Assembly (NCBI GenBank): GCA_005884575.1
Contig: VAWW01000066.1
Coordinates: 1-49,951 of the forward strand
Reading direction: 5' to 3'
From: Actinomycetota bacterium
GTDB lineage: Bacteria; Actinomycetota; Thermoleophilia; Gaiellales; Gaiellaceae
DNA length: 49,951 nt
The notes beneath the pieces were generated by a model. That model was not told the origin of the DNA, did no database searches, and worked only from the letters and a program-made list of their open reading frames with translations. Both the position numbers and the translations under genes were made by a program. Below, piece after piece: positions 40,158 through 49,366 of the stretch. The first letter of the stretch is position 1; each line of letters begins with the position of its first letter.

Positions 40158-43100
40158 GCCGCCAGCGCAGCGCGCGCAGCCGCGACCGAGACGATGCTGC
40201 CCTTCTGCTCGTAGAGAGCCAGTGCCGCGCGCAGGATCGGCACTGCCTCGTCCGGACGGCCCGCCGCCCGCAGGACCTGCGCCAGATCCGCAAGTGCATC
40301 GCCGTGGGTGACGAGGAAGTCCGTTTCCTCTGCGAGCGCCACGGCTTCCCGCGCCAGCATTTCGGCCTCCTGTGTCTCGCCGGTGCGGGCGAGCGCCTTC
40401 GCCCGCGCGGTCCGCCACTGCACGTGCGCGATCAGATCGTCCGGGGCCGCGGCTTCGCGGCTCGACTCGCTCAGTCGGAGCGCCTCGTCGGCCCGCCCCT
40501 GCAGATGGAGGGCCTGGGCGAGCAGCGCCGCCAGCACCGGCGCCACGATCGTCTCCCCCATCTCCTCGAGCGTCTCGTAGCCCTGCCGGAGGACGCGTTC
40601 CGCCGCACCGGGATCGCCGGCGAGCAGCTCGATGATCCCGGCGGTCTCCGCCGCTGACGCCGCCGTCACGCGCAGGCCGAGATCTTCGAGGATCGTCCGG
40701 CAGGCCGAGATGAGCAACCGGGCGTCGTCGAAGCTGTCCTCCATCGCCTTCAGGCCCGCGAGCGAGCGCAGCGCCGAGGCGACGACGCGCCGCTGCTGCG
40801 CCGGCTCCTCGAGGATCTCCTCGCACAGGCTGATCGCCGCGTCGAGCGGCTTCGGCCCGAAGAACGCGGTGCCGACGAGGAAGTGGAGACTCTGCGCCTC
40901 GGTGCGCCTGTCGCCCGCGTGGCGCGCGTGCTCGATAGCGCGCTGCAGCGCCTCCTCCGCCTCGCCCGCGCGGCAGCGGAACCACGGCACCCAGGCCATC
41001 AGCTCCCAGGCCTTCGCGAGTCGCCGCTCGTCGCCGAGGCGCGCGAACACGTCGGCCGCGCGCTTCGCCTCGGCCAGGAGCTCGTCGGGCTTGATCTCCG
41101 GATCCGTCGTCAGCCGTAGTCGCAGGCCGGCGAGGCGCGCGGCCGCCTCGAGCCCGCCGTCGCCGAGCTCCGCCGCCGCCTCGGCGGCCTCGGCGAGCAC
41201 GCCCTCCGCCCCGTCGAAATCGCCGGTCTCCCGGAGCGCCTCGCCGAGGTCGACGAGCAGCTCCGGGAGGCGCGGGGCGCCCGGCTCGAGGAGCGACGAC
41301 GCGCGGGCGAGCAGGCCGACTGCCGCAGGCAGGTCGCCGCGCGCGTACGCGCGCCGGCCCGCCGCCGCGAGCCGATCGGACGCGCGGAGCAGCAGCTCCT
41401 CGCCGTGCTCGTCGACGGGTCCGAGCTCGTCTCGATAGCGGAAGGCCTGCTCGAGGTGGTAGCCGATCATCTCCTCGAACTCCCTCGCCCGCGGGCCGGC
41501 TGTCCGCTCCAGCCACTCGGCGAAGCGCTCGTGCAGCTCGCCGCGCGTCTCCTTCGGCACAGAGTCGTATGCAGCCTCGCGGAGCAGGATGTGGCGGAAG
41601 CGGAACGCCTCGTCGCCCGGGAAGAGCGATCGATGCGGCCGGATCAGCTCCCTGCGGACGAGCGTCTGGAGGTGGACGTCGACGGCGGCACGCGCCGCCT
41701 CGGGCGTCGCATCGAGCACCGCTCCGCGCCAGAACTCCTTGCCGATCACCGACGCGCGCTCGAGCACTGCCCGCTCCTCCGCGTGCAGCCGATCGAGGCG
41801 TGCGGCGAGCAGCGCCTGAATGGTCGGCGGCACGGTGAGCTCGCCCTCCGAGCCGTTCTCGCTCAGCATCCGGAGCATCTCTTCGAGGAAGAGCGGATTC
41901 CCCTCGGCCGCCTCGGCGGCGCGCCGCAGTGCCTCTTCGGGAAGCTGCTCTCCGCCGGCGACCGTCTCGATCAGCGCCGCGGCCTCGCGCCCGGAGAGTG
42001 GGCCGAGGGAAATCGACGTCGCGTTGAGCTTTCCTCCGCCCCATGACGGCCTCGCCTCCAGCAGCTCCGGCCGGGCGAGGCAGACGAGCAGGATCGGCGC
42101 GTCGCGCGCCCAGTCCGCGACGTGCTCGACGAGGTCGAGGAACGTCGTCGCGCACCAGTGGAGATCCTCGAGCACGAGCACGAGCGGGCGCCGGCGGGCG
42201 AGTACCTCGAGCAGCTTCCGCGCCGCCCAGAACGTCTCCTCGCTCGGCGGCGCCGACTCGACCACCCCGAGCGCTCCCACGATGCGGTCCGCGATCAGCT
42301 CGCCGTCGTTCTCGCGTGCGAGGAGCTCGACGATCGCCGCCCGTGTGTCATCGCCGGCGGCCTGCCGGACGATCTCCGCGAGCGGCCAGAACGTGATCGC
42401 CTCGCCGTACGGGAGGCACCTTCCTGCGAGGACCGTCGCCTCGAGCTCGAGCGAGGACGCAAACTCGGCCGCCAGCCGCGACTTGCCGATGCCCGGGCCG
42501 CCGAGAACGGTGAAGAGGTATGGCAACCGCTCGCGCGCGGCGCGTTCGAACGCCTGCCGAAGCTCCGCCAGCTCCCGCTCGCGCCCGACCATCGGCGTGT
42601 CGGCGCGCCGCCGGATCTCGGGCGGGGATATCCCGTCGACGACCCTCCACGCGGCGAGGGCCTCGGAGCTGCCCTCGAGACGCAGCGGGTCGGCGGCCTC
42701 GACGCGCACGGAGCTCTCGACGAGCCGGAGGGTGGGGTCGCTGATCAGGATCTCGTCGGCGGCTGCCGCCTGGGAGAGGCGCGCGGCGAGATCGATCGCG
42801 TCGCCGGCAGCCACGCGTGGGCCCTCCGCCACCACCGCGCCCGTGTTGACCGCAGCCCTGATCGCAATGCGTCCGCCCCAGTCCTCGCCGAGCTCTCTGG
42901 TCGAGCCGGCGATCGCGTCCCTCAGCTCGACCGCCGCGCGGACGGCCCGTAGAGCGTCGTCCTCGTGGACGGCCGGGATCCCGAAGACCGCCGCGACCGC
43001 CTCGGTCGGGAGCGTCTCGACGCTGCCCCCGTAGCGCTCGAGCACCTGCGAGACGGTTTCGAGTGCGGCGGCGAGCGGTCGGCGGAGCGCTTCGGGATCG

Positions 43101-44050
43101 AGTCGCGGGCCGACCGTGATCACCTCGGCGAAGACGACCGAGACGGTCTTCCGCACCTCCCTGAGCGGCGCCGGCGCCGCAGCTCGCACGTCGTCGGGCT
43201 CGGGCTCCGACTCCTGTTCGAGCGAAGGATCCTGGAGCAGGATCGCGCGCTCGAGCCGCTTCAGCGGCCGGCTCGGCTCGATCCCGAGCCGCTCGATCAG
43301 GAGCTCCCGCGTCTTGTGGTACACGTCGAGCGCCTCGGCCTGCCGGCCCGAGCGGTAGAGGGCGAGCATCAGCTGCACGCGGAACGGCTCGCGCAGCGGC
43401 TGCTGCGCGGCGAGCGCCTCGAGCTCGCCGACGAGCTCCGTGTGCCGGCCGAGCGCGAGATCCGCCGCGATCCGGTCCTCGAGCGCGATCAATCGGAGCT
43501 CTTCGAGACGCGCGATCTCGGCCTGCGCGAACGGCTCGTAGGCGAAGTCGACGAGCGCAGCGCCGCGCCAGAGGCCGAGGGCTTCGCGCAACAGCTCGGC
43601 GGCGTGCAGCGCTGCGCTTTCCGCGAGCTCGCGACGCCCTTCCTCGACGAGCGACTCGAAGCGGCGCGCGTCGACTTGCTCCGAATCGACGACGAGCTCG
43701 TACCCCTGTGGGCGCGTGACGAGCGCCTGCGGCCCGAGCAGCTTGCGGAGCTGCGAGACGTAGTTCTGGACCATCTTCGCGGCGGTGTCCGGCGGGTCCG
43801 CTTCCCACAGGTCGGCGATCAGGCGATCGCGCGACACCGGGGTGTTCGCGCGGATGACCAGCGCCGCGAGCAGCGATCGCTGCCGCGCTCCGCCGAGCCG
43901 GAGCGGCCGACTCGCTCTGCGCGCTTCGAACGGCCCCAGAATCCGAAACTCGATATCGGGCGTCTGCTTGATCGACCGCGGCCTGAGCTCGAGGATGGAG
44001 GCTGACTCTACGCCGTAGCCGGTGCCCCTGCTTTCCCGTTTGTGAACCAT
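40148..44050 (-). CDS. Large SARP/BTAD-type regulator with cyclase-like, AAA ATPase and TPR regions
   Basis: The 1300-residue protein contains, in order, an OmpR-type DNA-binding domain (34-115; E-F-R-I-L-G-P-F-E-A), a BTAD domain (120-275), a class III cyclase homology domain (298-475), an AAA/AfsR-like ATPase (from 487; Walker A G-G-P-G-I-G-K-S 517-524, Walker B L-V-L-V-L-E-D-L-H-W) and a C-terminal TPR-like helical array. In the cyclase domain the first metal aspartate is replaced (V-F-A-E-V), so it probably binds rather than makes cyclic nucleotide. The ATG at 44050 is the first usable standard start; an ATC at 43954 lies exactly where SARP proteins normally begin. It diverges from the secreted BNR protein gene across a very short gap, making that gene a likely target. 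Confidence 0.9.
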   Translation of the reverse strand: MVHKRESRGTGYGVESASILELRPRSIKQTPDIEFRILGPFEARRASRPLRLGGARQRSLLAALVIRANTPVSRDRLIADLWEADPPDTAAKMVQNYVSQLRKLLGPQALVTRPQGYELVVDSEQVDARRFESLVEEGRRELAESAALHAAELLREALGLWRGAALVDFAYEPFAQAEIARLEELRLIALEDRIAADLALGRHTELVGELEALAAQQPLREPFRVQLMLALYRSGRQAEALDVYHKTRELLIERLGIEPSRPLKRLERAILLQDPSLEQESEPEPDDVRAAAPAPLREVRKTVSVVFAEVITVGPRLDPEALRRPLAAALETVSQVLERYGGSVETLPTEAVAAVFGIPAVHEDDALRAVRAAVELRDAIAGSTRELGEDWGGRIAIRAAVNTGAVVAEGPRVAAGDAIDLAARLSQAAAADEILISDPTLRLVESSVRVEAADPLRLEGSSEALAAWRVVDGISPPEIRRRADTPMVGRERELAELRQAFERAARERLPYLFTVLGGPGIGKSRLAAEFASSLELEATVLAGRCLPYGEAITFWPLAEIVRQAAGDDTRAAIVELLARENDGELIADRIVGALGVVESAPPSEETFWAARKLLEVLARRRPLVLVLEDLHWCATTFLDLVEHVADWARDAPILLVCLARPELLEARPSWGGGKLNATSISLGPLSGREAAALIETVAGGEQLPEEALRRAAEAAEGNPLFLEEMLRMLSENGSEGELTVPPTIQALLAARLDRLHAEERAVLERASVIGKEFWRGAVLDATPEAARAAVDVHLQTLVRRELIRPHRSLFPGDEAFRFRHILLREAAYDSVPKETRGELHERFAEWLERTAGPRAREFEEMIGYHLEQAFRYRDELGPVDEHGEELLLRASDRLAAAGRRAYARGDLPAAVGLLARASSLLEPGAPRLPELLVDLGEALRETGDFDGAEGVLAEAAEAAAELGDGGLEAAARLAGLRLRLTTDPEIKPDELLAEAKRAADVFARLGDERRLAKAWELMAWVPWFRCRAGEAEEALQRAIEHARHAGDRRTEAQSLHFLVGTAFFGPKPLDAAISLCEEILEEPAQQRRVVASALRSLAGLKAMEDSFDDARLLISACRTILEDLGLRVTAASAAETAGIIELLAGDPGAAERVLRQGYETLEEMGETIVAPVLAALLAQALHLQGRADEALRLSESSREAAAPDDLIAHVQWRTARAKALARTGETQEAEMLAREAVALAEETDFLVTHGDALADLAQVLRAAGRPDEAVPILRAALALYEQKGSIVSVAAARAALAASG

Positions 44051-44063
44051 CGGGAGGTTCGGC

Positions 44064-45515
44064 ATGCGTGGAGGTTTGGGGTTGGGTGCGGTGCTTGCGA
44101 TTGCCCTCTGCGTCGGCGTGGGCGGGGCGACCTCGCAGCGCAGCGCGAAGAAGCCTCGGTTCGTCGCCTTCGAGCTCCCCTCGACGCCGCCCGCGGCGGT
44201 CGGCACCACGTGTCCGGGCTCGGACGACTGCTGGAATCGCGCCGTCGAGCCCGCGATTCGAGCGGACGAGGCGGGCGCCTTCTACGTGTCGTCGGAGAAC
44301 GGCCTCCTCGAAGGCACGATCGCTGCGAAGTCGGTCGACGGCGGGCTGCACTACGCGAGCCTGGATTCTCCGAATGCGGTGTCCCGCGGCGAGGACGTCG
44401 GCTTCGCGCCCGGCGGCGGCGACACCGATCTTGCGATCGCGCCCGCGAGGAACGCGGCCCGCTCCTTCAACGTCTATGTCGCGAGCCTCACGCTCGGCGA
44501 GATCACCGTGAGCACGAGCCTCGACGGTGGTGCGACGTGGCAGATCAATCCGACGGCCGCCCGCGTGCCCGGCGACGACCGCGAGTGGATCGCCGCCGAC
44601 GGAGCGGCGAAGGTCTGCATCTCGTATCACGACTTGCCGACGTTCAACGTCAATGTCGACTGCAGCTACGACGCGGGCATGACGTTCGTCCAGCACGCGA
44701 GCGCGATCGACCTGGTGGCGCACGCCTTCCTGCTGCAGAACAACCAGATCGGGAACCTCGCCATCGACCCGGTCAACGACGTCGTGTACCAGATACTCGT
44801 CGGGATCGCGAGCCCCGCCGAGATCGCGTGCGGCATCCGCGGGACGTGCAAGTACCACGCGGTCTGGATGGCGGTGTCGACCGACGGCGGCAGGACGTTC
44901 AGCGACTACCCGGTCTACGTCGGCGCGTCCGACCAGGTCGGCTACGGGCACGTGTTCCCGAACGTGACCGTCGACCGTGCGGGCAACGTCTACGCGGTCT
45001 TCTCGGACGACCACGACGTCTTCGCCGCCGTCTCGACCGACCAGGGCAAGACGTGGTCGACGCCGGCCCGCGTCAACCGAGATCCTGCGAGGACCGCGAT
45101 CTTCCCTTGGGCCGTGGCCGGCGACGCCGGGAAGCTCGACGTCGTCTACTACGGGACGTCGTCGAGCAGCAGCAGCTCGAAGTCCGCGACGTGGCACGCG
45201 TACTTCGCGCAGAACCTCGACGCGACGTCTCCGGACAGCCGTTTCACGCAGGTCCGCGCGACGCCGGTCGTGCACCGCGGCGGCGCGTGCGAGAGCGGCA
45301 TCAGCTGCAATGGCAATCGCGACCTCTACGACGACTTCGGCGTCGCCGCGAGCCCGACGAACGGGCTGGCGTCGATCGCCTACACCAGCGACCAGTACAG
45401 CGCGCAGGAAACCGCGAGGCCCGGTTGCACGGCGCAGCAGAGCAACACGTTGCACTGCGACCACACGAGCATCGCGACGCAGATCGGCGGCCCGGGGATC
45501 TTCGGCTCGCCCTAG
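44064..45515 (+). CDS. Secreted BNR/Asp-box repeat (sialidase-like beta-propeller) protein
   Basis: The 483-residue protein has a signal peptide (M-R-G-G-L-G-L-G-A-V-L-A-I-A-L-C-V, cleavage near 24) and at least four Asp-box motifs: S-V-D-G-G-L-H-Y, S-L-D-G-G-A-T-W, S-T-D-G-G-R-T-F and S-T-D-Q-G-K-T-W. This indicates a beta-propeller like sialidases or related glycan-binding proteins. The arginine triad of true sialidases cannot be assigned, so enzymatic activity is uncertain. A serine run (near 370-378) and several cysteines suggest an extracellular, disulfide-bonded protein. GGGAGG lies upstream of the ATG. Its stop overlaps the end of the convergent dehydratase gene. Confidence 0.85.
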   Translation: MRGGLGLGAVLAIALCVGVGGATSQRSAKKPRFVAFELPSTPPAAVGTTCPGSDDCWNRAVEPAIRADEAGAFYVSSENGLLEGTIAAKSVDGGLHYASLDSPNAVSRGEDVGFAPGGGDTDLAIAPARNAARSFNVYVASLTLGEITVSTSLDGGATWQINPTAARVPGDDREWIAADGAAKVCISYHDLPTFNVNVDCSYDAGMTFVQHASAIDLVAHAFLLQNNQIGNLAIDPVNDVVYQILVGIASPAEIACGIRGTCKYHAVWMAVSTDGGRTFSDYPVYVGASDQVGYGHVFPNVTVDRAGNVYAVFSDDHDVFAAVSTDQGKTWSTPARVNRDPARTAIFPWAVAGDAGKLDVVYYGTSSSSSSSKSATWHAYFAQNLDATSPDSRFTQVRATPVVHRGGACESGISCNGNRDLYDDFGVAASPTNGLASIAYTSDQYSAQETARPGCTAQQSNTLHCDHTSIATQIGGPGIFGSP

Positions 45516-46738
45516 CCGGCGGCCGCTGCGGTCGCTCCCGCGAGGGTACTCGTGCGGATCTGCGCGTCGGCCCGTTCATGGAGACCCGGCCGGAGAGCGA
45601 TACCCAGGCCGGGGCCGTCCGGCGGACGAATCGTCCCAGCGGCAATCGGCGGCAGGGCCGTGACGAGGTCGCCGTACCAGCTCGTGTAGTACGCGCGGAC
45701 GGTCTCCTGCATCGGAACCTTCGCGTTGCTCGCGGCGAGGTGCGCGTCGACCGTGAGAACGACCGGACCGGTGCAGTCGTGGAAGGTGACCGGGACGCCG
45801 TAGCTCTCGGCGGCGGCTGCGACCTTGCGTGCCACAGTGATGCCGCCGGCCCAGGCCGGGTCGACGATCACCATGTCGGCCGCGTCGTGGTCGAGAAGCT
45901 GACGGAATGCGCCGAGACCGCCGAGGGTCTCCCCCACTGCGACCCGCGTCGTCGTGGACCGCACGGCCTGAGCGAGCGCTCGCAGGTCGTCCGGTCGCAC
46001 GGGATCCTCGATCCAGTAGGGCTCGAACTCCTCGAGCGCGGACATGATCTGCGTCGCGGTCGCCGCGTTCCAGAGGCCGTGAAGCTCGACCATGATCTCG
46101 ATCTCGTCGCCGACCGCCCCGCGGATCTTGCGCAGCGGCTCGAGCGCCCGGTTCAGGTCCTCTCGCGAGATGTACGTGCCGCCGCTCGCCTCCGCGTACG
46201 GGTCGAACGGCCAGATCTTCATCGCGGCAACGCTCTGGGCGCGCAGACTCTCGGAAAGCTCGTCGGCACGGTGGAGGAACGCATCGAGATCCTCGTAGGG
46301 ACCGTCGGCGTCATTCGAGACTCCCCAGTTGTCGACCGACTGCGTCGGACGGTCGCGAACGTAGCGGTAGCCGGCGCATGTGTTGTAGATCGGAACGCTG
46401 TCGCGGGTCTCGCCGCCGAAGAGTTGGTAGAGCGGCAGCCCGGCGACCTGGCCGAGGATGTCCCAGAGAGCGATGTCGATCGCCGAGGCGCCGCGCCGTT
46501 CGGCCCCCGTGCCGGCATAGCCAACGTAGCCGTCGAGCGCTCGCGCATGCTTCTCGATCTCGAGCGGATCGCGCCCGAGCAGGTACGGCGCCGCGCTCTC
46601 GTGGACATACGCCTCGACAGCCTGGACGCCGAAGAACGTCTCGCCGAGGCCGACCAGTCCCTCGTCGGTCCGCACCTCGACGAAGAGCAGGTTCGGTAAC
46701 TCGCCCAGCCTGATCGTGTCGATCTGCGTTACGCGAAT
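45512..46738 (-). CDS. Enolase-superfamily dehydratase (mandelate racemase/galactonate dehydratase type), ATT start proposed
   Basis: The 408-residue protein has the MR/MLE capping domain (L-F-V-E-V-R-T-D-E-G-L-V-G-L-G-E-T) and barrel: K-I-W after strand 2, E-L-H-G-L-W metal/acid segment, W-I-E-D-P, V-G-E-T and a late F-H-D histidine. This pattern fits acid-sugar dehydratases of the GalD-like group. The natural N-terminus (R-V-T-Q-I-D-T-I-R-L-G) is preceded by ATT at 46738, with GAGGGAG five bases upstream; no ATG, GTG or TTG occurs until about 21 residues later, inside the first conserved strands. The gene overlaps the end of the ApbE gene by 10 bases. The sugar-acid substrate is unknown. 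Confidence 0.85.
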   Translation of the reverse strand: MRVTQIDTIRLGELPNLLFVEVRTDEGLVGLGETFFGVQAVEAYVHESAAPYLLGRDPLEIEKHARALDGYVGYAGTGAERRGASAIDIALWDILGQVAGLPLYQLFGGETRDSVPIYNTCAGYRYVRDRPTQSVDNWGVSNDADGPYEDLDAFLHRADELSESLRAQSVAAMKIWPFDPYAEASGGTYISREDLNRALEPLRKIRGAVGDEIEIMVELHGLWNAATATQIMSALEEFEPYWIEDPVRPDDLRALAQAVRSTTTRVAVGETLGGLGAFRQLLDHDAADMVIVDPAWAGGITVARKVAAAAESYGVPVTFHDCTGPVVLTVDAHLAASNAKVPMQETVRAYYTSWYGDLVTALPPIAAGTIRPPDGPGLGIALRPGLHERADAQIRTSTLAGATAAAAG

Positions 46739-47478
46739 GTCGTCTCCCTCGCAGTCGCGAAGCCGGGGGTCGAGAGGACAAGTCCGTCGGCCAGGATAGT
46801 CATCGCCTCGTAGCCGTTGAGCCGCGCCGTCCAGTGCGGGCCCCGCGCGCCCATCGCGAACGCGGCGGTTGCATACGCATCGGCGGTCGCCAGGTCCGGG
46901 CCGGCGATCGTCACCGAGAGGACACCGTTCGGCGGAGCAGAGGTGTGCGGATTCCACACGTGCCGCCCGCGCGCGTACTCGCCAGACGTCGCAACTGCAA
47001 GGCTGCGCGTCTCGACGACGGCGGCCACCTGGTCGCGTCGGTGTGGATGCTGGATGCCGATTCGCCATGCCGGGTCGGGGAGCGCGCCGCCGCGGACGCG
47101 CATGTCGCCGCCCGCAGAGACGGCGTAGTTGCGCACGCCTCCCTCGTCGAGGATCGCCGCGGCGCGGTCGACGGCCCAGCCCTTGACGAGTCCCGAGGGG
47201 TCGAGCTTGCCGGCGTAGCGGGCGTCGAAGTAGCCGTCCGTCTTCTCGCGGAGCTCGGCGCAGCGCTCGAGCACGGCACGCACGTCCGGCTGCGCGTGCT
47301 CGAGAAGGAGCTCGCCGCGCTCGAGCCGGCTGATCTCGCTGTCCTCCTTGTAGGTGCTGAAGACGGCGTCGACGTGCCGCAGCCAGTCGAACACCTGCTC
47401 GACGATCGTGCCGTCAACGCCGTCGTCGCGGACATCGACGACGATGGGCATCCCCATGACGTGCTCGACGCGCTGCAT
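46729..47478 (-). CDS. apbE: FAD:protein FMN transferase (ApbE family)
   Basis: The 249-residue protein shows the ApbE core: an N-terminal M-G-M-P-I-V segment, F-S-T-Y-K-E-D-S-E-I-S-R-L, D-P-S-G-L-V-K-G-W-A-V-D-R-A, S-A-G-G-D-M-R and the late D-A-Y-A-T-A-A-F-A-M-G motif with the metal-binding Asp/Thr. It transfers FMN from FAD to a Thr/Ser of target proteins. The target is evident next door: the FMN-binding protein whose stop overlaps this start (TGATG). No signal peptide is seen, so flavinylation may occur before export or the protein is exported otherwise. Confidence 0.9.
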   Translation of the reverse strand: MQRVEHVMGMPIVVDVRDDGVDGTIVEQVFDWLRHVDAVFSTYKEDSEISRLERGELLLEHAQPDVRAVLERCAELREKTDGYFDARYAGKLDPSGLVKGWAVDRAAAILDEGGVRNYAVSAGGDMRVRGGALPDPAWRIGIQHPHRRDQVAAVVETRSLAVATSGEYARGRHVWNPHTSAPPNGVLSVTIAGPDLATADAYATAAFAMGARGPHWTARLNGYEAMTILADGLVLSTPGFATARETTFA

Positions 47479-47897
47479 CAGACCTTCTTCGCGAGGAGGA
47501 TCGCGGACTGGAGCGACTGTACGAAGGCGTCACTCGTGTCGGTCGCGCCCGAGATGAGCTGGATGTTCGGGTTCATCTGCGCGTGCAGCGTCTCCTGCAC
47601 CAGGTACGGCAGCGCCTGCTGGTTGATGTACACCGAACGGTCGGTGTGGTTCGGGTAGACCGGCACCTTCACGCCGACGATCGAGCGGCTGACCTTCTTC
47701 TTCGTTCCGGTCACCGTGGTCGTCTTCTTGACGACGAGCGTGACACGGATCGTGCCCCAGCGGTCGACCTGCGTCTCCGCGCCGCTGACCGTCTTCTTGA
47801 CGACGGTCACCTTCGACTTCGTCGCCGCCTGGGCGACGTCGACGACCGGCGCCGCAAGGGCGGCGGCGCCGAAAAGGGCTGTTAGTGCTCTTCTCAT
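47478..47897 (-). CDS. Secreted FMN-binding domain protein with flavinylation motif
   Basis: The 139-residue protein has a signal peptide (M-R-R-A-L-T-A-L-F-G-A-A-A-L-A-A-P, cleavage near 25) and an FMN-bind domain with the S-G-A-T motif at 116-119 (L-I-S-G-A-T-D-T-S), where Thr119 is the expected covalent FMN site. AAAGGAGG lies four bases before the ATG. It sits between the ferric-reductase-like gene and apbE, as in known extracytoplasmic flavin electron-transfer clusters. It would accept electrons from the membrane flavocytochrome outside the membrane. Confidence 0.9.
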   Translation of the reverse strand: MRRALTALFGAAALAAPVVDVAQAATKSKVTVVKKTVSGAETQVDRWGTIRVTLVVKKTTTVTGTKKKVSRSIVGVKVPVYPNHTDRSVYINQQALPYLVQETLHAQMNPNIQLISGATDTSDAFVQSLQSAILLAKKV

Positions 47898-47908
47898 TCG
47901 TCCTCCTT

Positions 47909-49285
47909 TCAGAGCGCGAAGCGCTCCACGTGGATGTGGTTGCGCGGGACACGTGCCCGGCGCAGGTTGTCCTCGACGGCCGACGTCATCGCCGGTGGCC
48001 CGCAAAGGAAGACGTCGCGGTCGTCGACGTCCGGTACCAGCTCACGCAGGTGCGCCGGCGACAGCAGTTCGCGACCTTCGTCGGTCGCATGGTCGCCGAT
48101 GACGTGCTCGAGCCGGAAGCCCCGCGCGTTCGCCAGCTCGTCGAGCTCCTCGGCGAAGACGATGTCCTCGTCCGCGAGCGCGCGGTTGAGGACGACGACG
48201 TCGCCGTCCAGCTCTTCGACGAGAGCCCGGATCGGGGTGATGCCGATCCCGCCGGCGATCAGGAGCACCTTCGCGCGACGCCGCTCGTCGGCGGTGAAGA
48301 CCCCGAACGGGCCTTCGGCGACCACGCGCGTCCCGGTCGCGATCTCGTGGAAGCGGCTCGTGTGGTCGCCGAGCGCCTTCACGGTGATCCGGAGCGTCCG
48401 CCCGTCGGGCGCGGCCGAGAGTGAGAACGGATGCGCCGTCCACCAGCGCCCGCGGCTGAGAAAGCGCCAGATGAAGAACTGGCCCGGCCGCGCCTTCATC
48501 CGGTCGAGGCGTCGGCCCCCGATGCGGAGCGAGACGACGCCCGCGCCCTCGTCCAAGACGTCGAGCACGCGCAGCCGGTACCGAAACGCGCTCGCCAGCG
48601 GCACGAGAACACGCCACACGACGAGCAGCGCCAGCGTCGCGACGTAGAGCGCGCGCCAGTAGTCGGCGGCGATCCGGTCGAGCACCAGCTCGTTCCCCGT
48701 CGGAATCTGGTGGAACCAGCCGAGGGCGATCGCCGAGTAGGCGCTGAGGTGCACCGCGTACCACGCTTCGTAGCGCAGGCGCCGGCGCACGATGACGATC
48801 GAGCTCCAGGCGACGGCCACGAGCAACGCTGTCCCGATCGTCGCCGTGATCATCCCCGGATAGACGCCGCCGCCGAGCATCGTCGAGATCTCCGCGGGCA
48901 GCGAAATCTTGTCGAGCAGCGCGTAGCCGTAGACGCTGAGGACGACGTGCGCGAGCACGAGGTAGAGACACGCGTGACCGTTCCAGCGGTGCCAGACCGT
49001 CAGTCTGTCCAGACCGGTCGACCGCTCGAGCCACGGGATGCGCGCGAGCAGCAGGACCTGCAGCAGCGCGGAGTACGCGCCGAGCAATCCCGTCAGCCGC
49101 GCAGCGCTCGTGAGCAGATCGCCCGTCTTCGCCACGGACAAGTTGCCGCCGTGCACCCAGAGCCAGACGATCGCCGCGGCGTTGCCGACGACGACTGCCC
49201 AGAAGATCGCCCCCGGAAGACGCCGTACGCCCGGTACCAGGTACGCGCGCGAAACTGCGGCAGAACTGTCGCCGAACAGGTGCAT
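47909..49285 (-). CDS. Ferric-reductase-like transmembrane flavocytochrome (NOX/FRE type)
   Basis: The 458-residue protein combines a six-helix ferric reductase domain (about 25-230) with a cytoplasmic FAD/NAD(P) reductase. Haem-ligand candidates are His99/His104/His113 (H-R-W-N-G-H...H-V-V) and His179/His192. H-P-F-S-L-S-A-A-P binds FAD, G-G-I-G-I-T-P-I-R-A-L and F-L-C-G-P-P-A-M bind NAD(P)H. It should move electrons from cytoplasmic NAD(P)H across the membrane to the flavinylated partner. It is the first gene of the unit, 11 bp before the FMN-binding gene. No clear promoter was found before 49285. Confidence 0.9.
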   Translation of the reverse strand: MHLFGDSSAAVSRAYLVPGVRRLPGAIFWAVVVGNAAAIVWLWVHGGNLSVAKTGDLLTSAARLTGLLGAYSALLQVLLLARIPWLERSTGLDRLTVWHRWNGHACLYLVLAHVVLSVYGYALLDKISLPAEISTMLGGGVYPGMITATIGTALLVAVAWSSIVIVRRRLRYEAWYAVHLSAYSAIALGWFHQIPTGNELVLDRIAADYWRALYVATLALLVVWRVLVPLASAFRYRLRVLDVLDEGAGVVSLRIGGRRLDRMKARPGQFFIWRFLSRGRWWTAHPFSLSAAPDGRTLRITVKALGDHTSRFHEIATGTRVVAEGPFGVFTADERRRAKVLLIAGGIGITPIRALVEELDGDVVVLNRALADEDIVFAEELDELANARGFRLEHVIGDHATDEGRELLSPAHLRELVPDVDDRDVFLCGPPAMTSAVEDNLRRARVPRNHIHVERFAL

Positions 49286-49366
49286 AGCTCGTAGAGAAGC
49301 GGCCGTTTCTGGGAATCCGCTGTGCGCCGACTAAGAACTCTCGAAGAAGTGCGGGCGCTCAGCCGT

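Noticed and set aside
42348-45464. Minus-strand ORF of more than 1000 codons overlapping the BTAD and BNR genes
   Set aside because: Two real genes with clear domains occupy the other frames; this frame is Arg/Ala-rich without motifs.
44064-45515. Assignment as a true sialidase
   Set aside because: Asp boxes are present, but the catalytic arginine triad and Tyr/Glu pair could not be located.
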